A stretch of 64,000 bases of DNA from positions 434,001 to 498,000 of the forward strand of contig JBCAMK010000013.1 of assembly GCA_038503065.1 (NCBI GenBank). Reading direction: 5' to 3'. The notes below the pieces were generated by a model. It saw only the letters and a program-made list of their open reading frames with translations. It had not been told where the DNA came from and did no database searches. The translations under genes were made by a program, and so were the position numbers. The DNA is from Paragyromitra xinjiangensis (Eukaryota; Ascomycota; Pezizomycetes; Pezizales; Discinaceae). Shown here piece by piece: positions 61,271-64,000 of this stretch (positions within the stretch are counted from its first letter, which is position 1; each line of letters opens with the position of its first letter).

Positions 61271-62486
61271 ATTGAAATGGATGGTGTTGAGAGCTGTCTG
61301 GTCCTTCGAGAACTTCATATCCACGTCTTGGAGGCAAATCGCGTGTCACGTGGTGTTACACAGGTATATGATAGATAGAAGAAAAGTGCGTGACGCTCAA
61401 ACACCTATTATCTAGCCAGTAATCCAATGAATAATCATATGGAGCAATAGATATTAAATTAAATCTCTCTTTTGTTTCTTGAGGGGTACTAGACGAAAAT
61501 CAAGTCTGTAGAGTATATGTTCATAGTTGGTATCACTTGGATATGTAGCAGCTAACACATAACGGTTCTTAGCGTAATAGTCATAGAGAGCTTGAATTGA
61601 AGCATCTTATTCGGAGCTCTGTTAGACTTGACATGAATTTAAAGGGCGACTGTGTTGCTAGTGTGGGTATGGGGAGAGACTACATGTACTTTTAGCCACG
61701 TAGATATAAACTCGTATCATAGACGCAAACAGTGCATGTAGTAATATATTATGCAGCCCCACCACCAGTCAAGTCCTATTATATCACAAATTCTTCGCAA
61801 AAGCACGCTTCCTCATAAGTTATTTTAGCTCTGGGTTGAAACTAATACTCAGATATACGCGTGATGTGATGGGAAACAACTTAGCACAACTCGTCATGCT
61901 GTATATTACAGCCTACAGCTCACACCTTAAGTCTGTGGTAAATAGTAAATTGAGGAGGTTTTCTATCTAGGTAGGTAGTACCCATCTTGGCTTTTGAAAT
62001 ACTAGCGTCTCTAGCATGGGCTACTAATTCTATTTGAAATACCTAGCCCCATCTTGGAAGGCGTTAATCTTAATCGTAGATTTAGTTATTTCCTTTTGGG
62101 TGGTATATATTTCCCAGGAAGTTTACTTTGACTGTCGCCTGCTGCAAACGGGCCATTCTGAATCCGCTCTGTTTTTGATATTTTATCTTGTACTTTTGTC
62201 ATTACATCAGCACATATCGTTTCCTTTGTGGTGTCTGAAGAGATCCATAAGTTCAGACTATGTGAAGTCCCTGTTCTCGCCTAAATGTCTTCTAGGGCAA
62301 CTCAGAGGCTAGATACAAGACTGGGGAAACTTTCACCGAAGTATTTACCTGGACCCGGAGGGTATCGTAACTACATGTAAAATTGCTAGACTACTGTCTG
62401 AATTACCTAAACCTCTATGGGACGACATCCATTACCACAGATGAAAGGTCATACAAATTTCAATAGATTCAATTAGTCCTGGACTC
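61271..62486. other. Intergenic, AT-rich
   Basis: PRP46 promoter (first ~150 bp) and about 1 kb of AT-rich DNA. The 92-codon plus-strand frame 62034-62312 has no support. Confidence 0.5.
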
Positions 62487-64000
62487 TCAATATACCACAA
62501 TTTGCACACACATGATGCTAATAAATACGGCTAACGCAGCCGCAAAAAACCCTGCCACTCCAAAACCACCTTGGATATCATTCCTTACAACTGTCCAAAG
62601 GATTCCAAAAAGAAAGCAAATTAATAGTAAGAGAAATGCTAGGACGAAAATCCTAATCCGGCTAAACTTCTCAATGAAATGAATTCCCCATCCAAATTCG
62701 GTGCTTGCGTTCGCCTCAATTTTTACCCGGCCGTCAACCTTCTTTGGCATTCGGTTAATAAGGTGATCTAAAGTCGGGGCGTGTTCAGGGTTGTGGAAGA
62801 AGTGCATGAAGGCGTTGGGGCCGACGGGAGGAATTGTCTTCGCAGGCCGAGGGAGATATTCATAATGTTTCATTTCCGGGCCGGGGAGATCATTACGGGC
62901 GGATATATCAACATCTTCCACGTAATAGAGCTCAAACTACACAAATTTTTAGTTTTATACGTAGGTATTCGTTAAATTCTTGGTTCAATTGCAATAACAC
63001 ACTATTAGAATACCCCAGGTAGTCACCGCAACAGAGGACCGTGGTAAATTTAGAGAGATTGATGAGAAGATTCTAGTGTAAGGTTTGAGTGTTTTTTGCA
63101 GTGCCATCTCACCAATCTTTCTGAACTTGCTTGAGCCGTGCCTTTTTCCCTGGGGCAGTGTGGCGAGGGGGTATGGGTTTGAATACCTTTACAAACTCTA
63201 TATGCCGCAAAACCTTCAATGAAAAAAGACATCTCCACCAACCGCGGGCCGTGTAGTATGCATGCCTTATATCCGCAAAGTGCTCTTGATCTTTTTTAGA
63301 AGGGGGAACGTCAAGATGTAATAAACGGATGCTGTCCCAGCGATTATTGTAGCATAGAAGAAGATATCTGTCTGTGTTCGCAGGACTATTTTTTTGTGCG
63401 GAGGAAGAAGAGTTGGATGTCTGAGCTACTGATATTGGTAAACCCTTATGGGATCTTGGAGGTGCGCTTTTGTCTCCAAAAGCCCATTTTGCAAGAGTGG
63501 GCAACGATAAACCGAGAAATGAGCCCCGAGTGTTCGATGTATTCGAGTGCTGTTGCACACCCGAATTGGGAGGGGTAGCCGACACACTGCGGCCTGGTGC
63601 CAACTCCAAAAAGTCGTCAAATATAACTGTGTTACAAGCCTAATTTTGGTCATTTTAGAAGCGTCCAAAATCTCGAATAGATTGATTTCAGGAGGGTGTT
63701 GCTACTAACACATTTCCAGCTCATGCGTGTGGGGAAAGCTTCGCTTCGTTTATGTGATGCTCTCATGATGGAGAATTCTAGGCGTGATATCATGTACTTA
63801 GTACTCCACATGGTATCTTCAAACCAGCTTGTAGTTCTCTTGCAAAAAACTGGCTCGGGTTCCACCTTCGCCTTATGTCCTGATTCCGTGGGGGAAACGG
63901 GCGCCGCTTGCGATCCTGCATGTATTCTCATGTCTTCTAGTGTAGCCCACGAGGCTGCCTCAAGATGCCTCGAGCCACCTAAAAGTGTGTGACTCGGGGC
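62487..64000 (-). CDS. Uncharacterised fungal membrane protein, 3' part (two C-terminal TM spans)
   Basis: Partial gene; the 5' end lies beyond the right edge. Exons >64000-63712, 63626-63187 and 62936-62487 join in phase (T + TT, then phase 0). The first visible exon is open to the edge, so the Met at 63931 need not be the start. The hydrophilic part has YLLLCYNNRWDSIRLLHLDV and ARGWWRCLFSLKVLRHIEFV joined to FELYYVEDVDI. Then comes the signature PPVGPNAFMHFFHNPEH, followed by FGWGIHFIEKFS and two TM helices (RIFVLAFLLLLICFLFGILW and the end). This layout recurs in many uncharacterised Pezizomycotina proteins with a C-terminal TM hairpin. Function unknown. The 250-nt second intron is long for this genome. 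Confidence 0.75.

Overview
The window is nuclear DNA of a filamentous ascomycete fungus (Pezizomycotina; genus not resolvable by eye). The genes are split by many short GT-AG introns, mostly 45 to 110 nt. Nearly all recognisable products are single-copy eukaryotic housekeeping proteins, and some families seen here (the cysteine-rich GPI protein type, the DUF2306-type membrane protein) are typical of filamentous ascomycetes. Exon boundaries were derived by hand from splice signals, reading phase and protein-family conservation, so internal boundaries can shift by a few codons where noted.

Layout. 1-2.7 kb: edge of a TPR/armadillo-like gene and a conserved fungal protein, both on the minus strand. 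2.7-10.2 kb: a long non-coding stretch, then CK2 alpha (-) and a 2.2-kb leader region. 10.2-15.9 kb: RNase P subunit Rpp1/Rpp30 (+) and a taspase-like threonine aspartase (+), convergent with TFIIH subunit Tfb4 (-). 17.8-20.2 kb: a GPI-anchored cysteine-rich surface protein (-), divergent from a Ypt35-like PX protein (+). 20.8-31.3 kb: a co-oriented run of three chromatin/transcription genes, SAS4, TAF2 and ESA1. 31.7-33.2 kb: DUF2306 membrane protein (-). 33.2-35.4 kb: gene-poor. 35.4-43.2 kb: CDC26 (-), a new 98-residue three-exon gene (+), and SEC7 (-). 43.2-47.2 kb: gene-poor, repeat-bearing, with one doubtful gene. 47.2-58.4 kb, all on the plus strand: Dus2/Smm1, LEU4, SAM synthetase, a Pro/Ala-rich repeat protein and CCT4. 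58.8-64 kb, minus strand: tRNA-Arg(ACG), PRP46, and the end of a fungal two-TM membrane protein.

Functionally the window is a mosaic. There is transcription and chromatin (Tfb4, TAF2, SAS4, ESA1), RNA processing (Rpp1, Dus2, Prp46, tRNA-Arg), signalling and trafficking (CK2 alpha, Sec7, Ypt35), cell cycle and folding (Cdc26, CCT4), and metabolism (LEU4, SAM synthetase). A Gcn4/CPC1-type TGAGTCA element sits in the LEU4 promoter. I found no CRISPR array, intact transposon or secondary-metabolite cluster. The least explained items are the coding-capable 445-nt intron of TFB4, the 98-residue gene beside CDC26, the W-V/Pro-Ala repeat protein, and the repeat-rich island at 43-47 kb.
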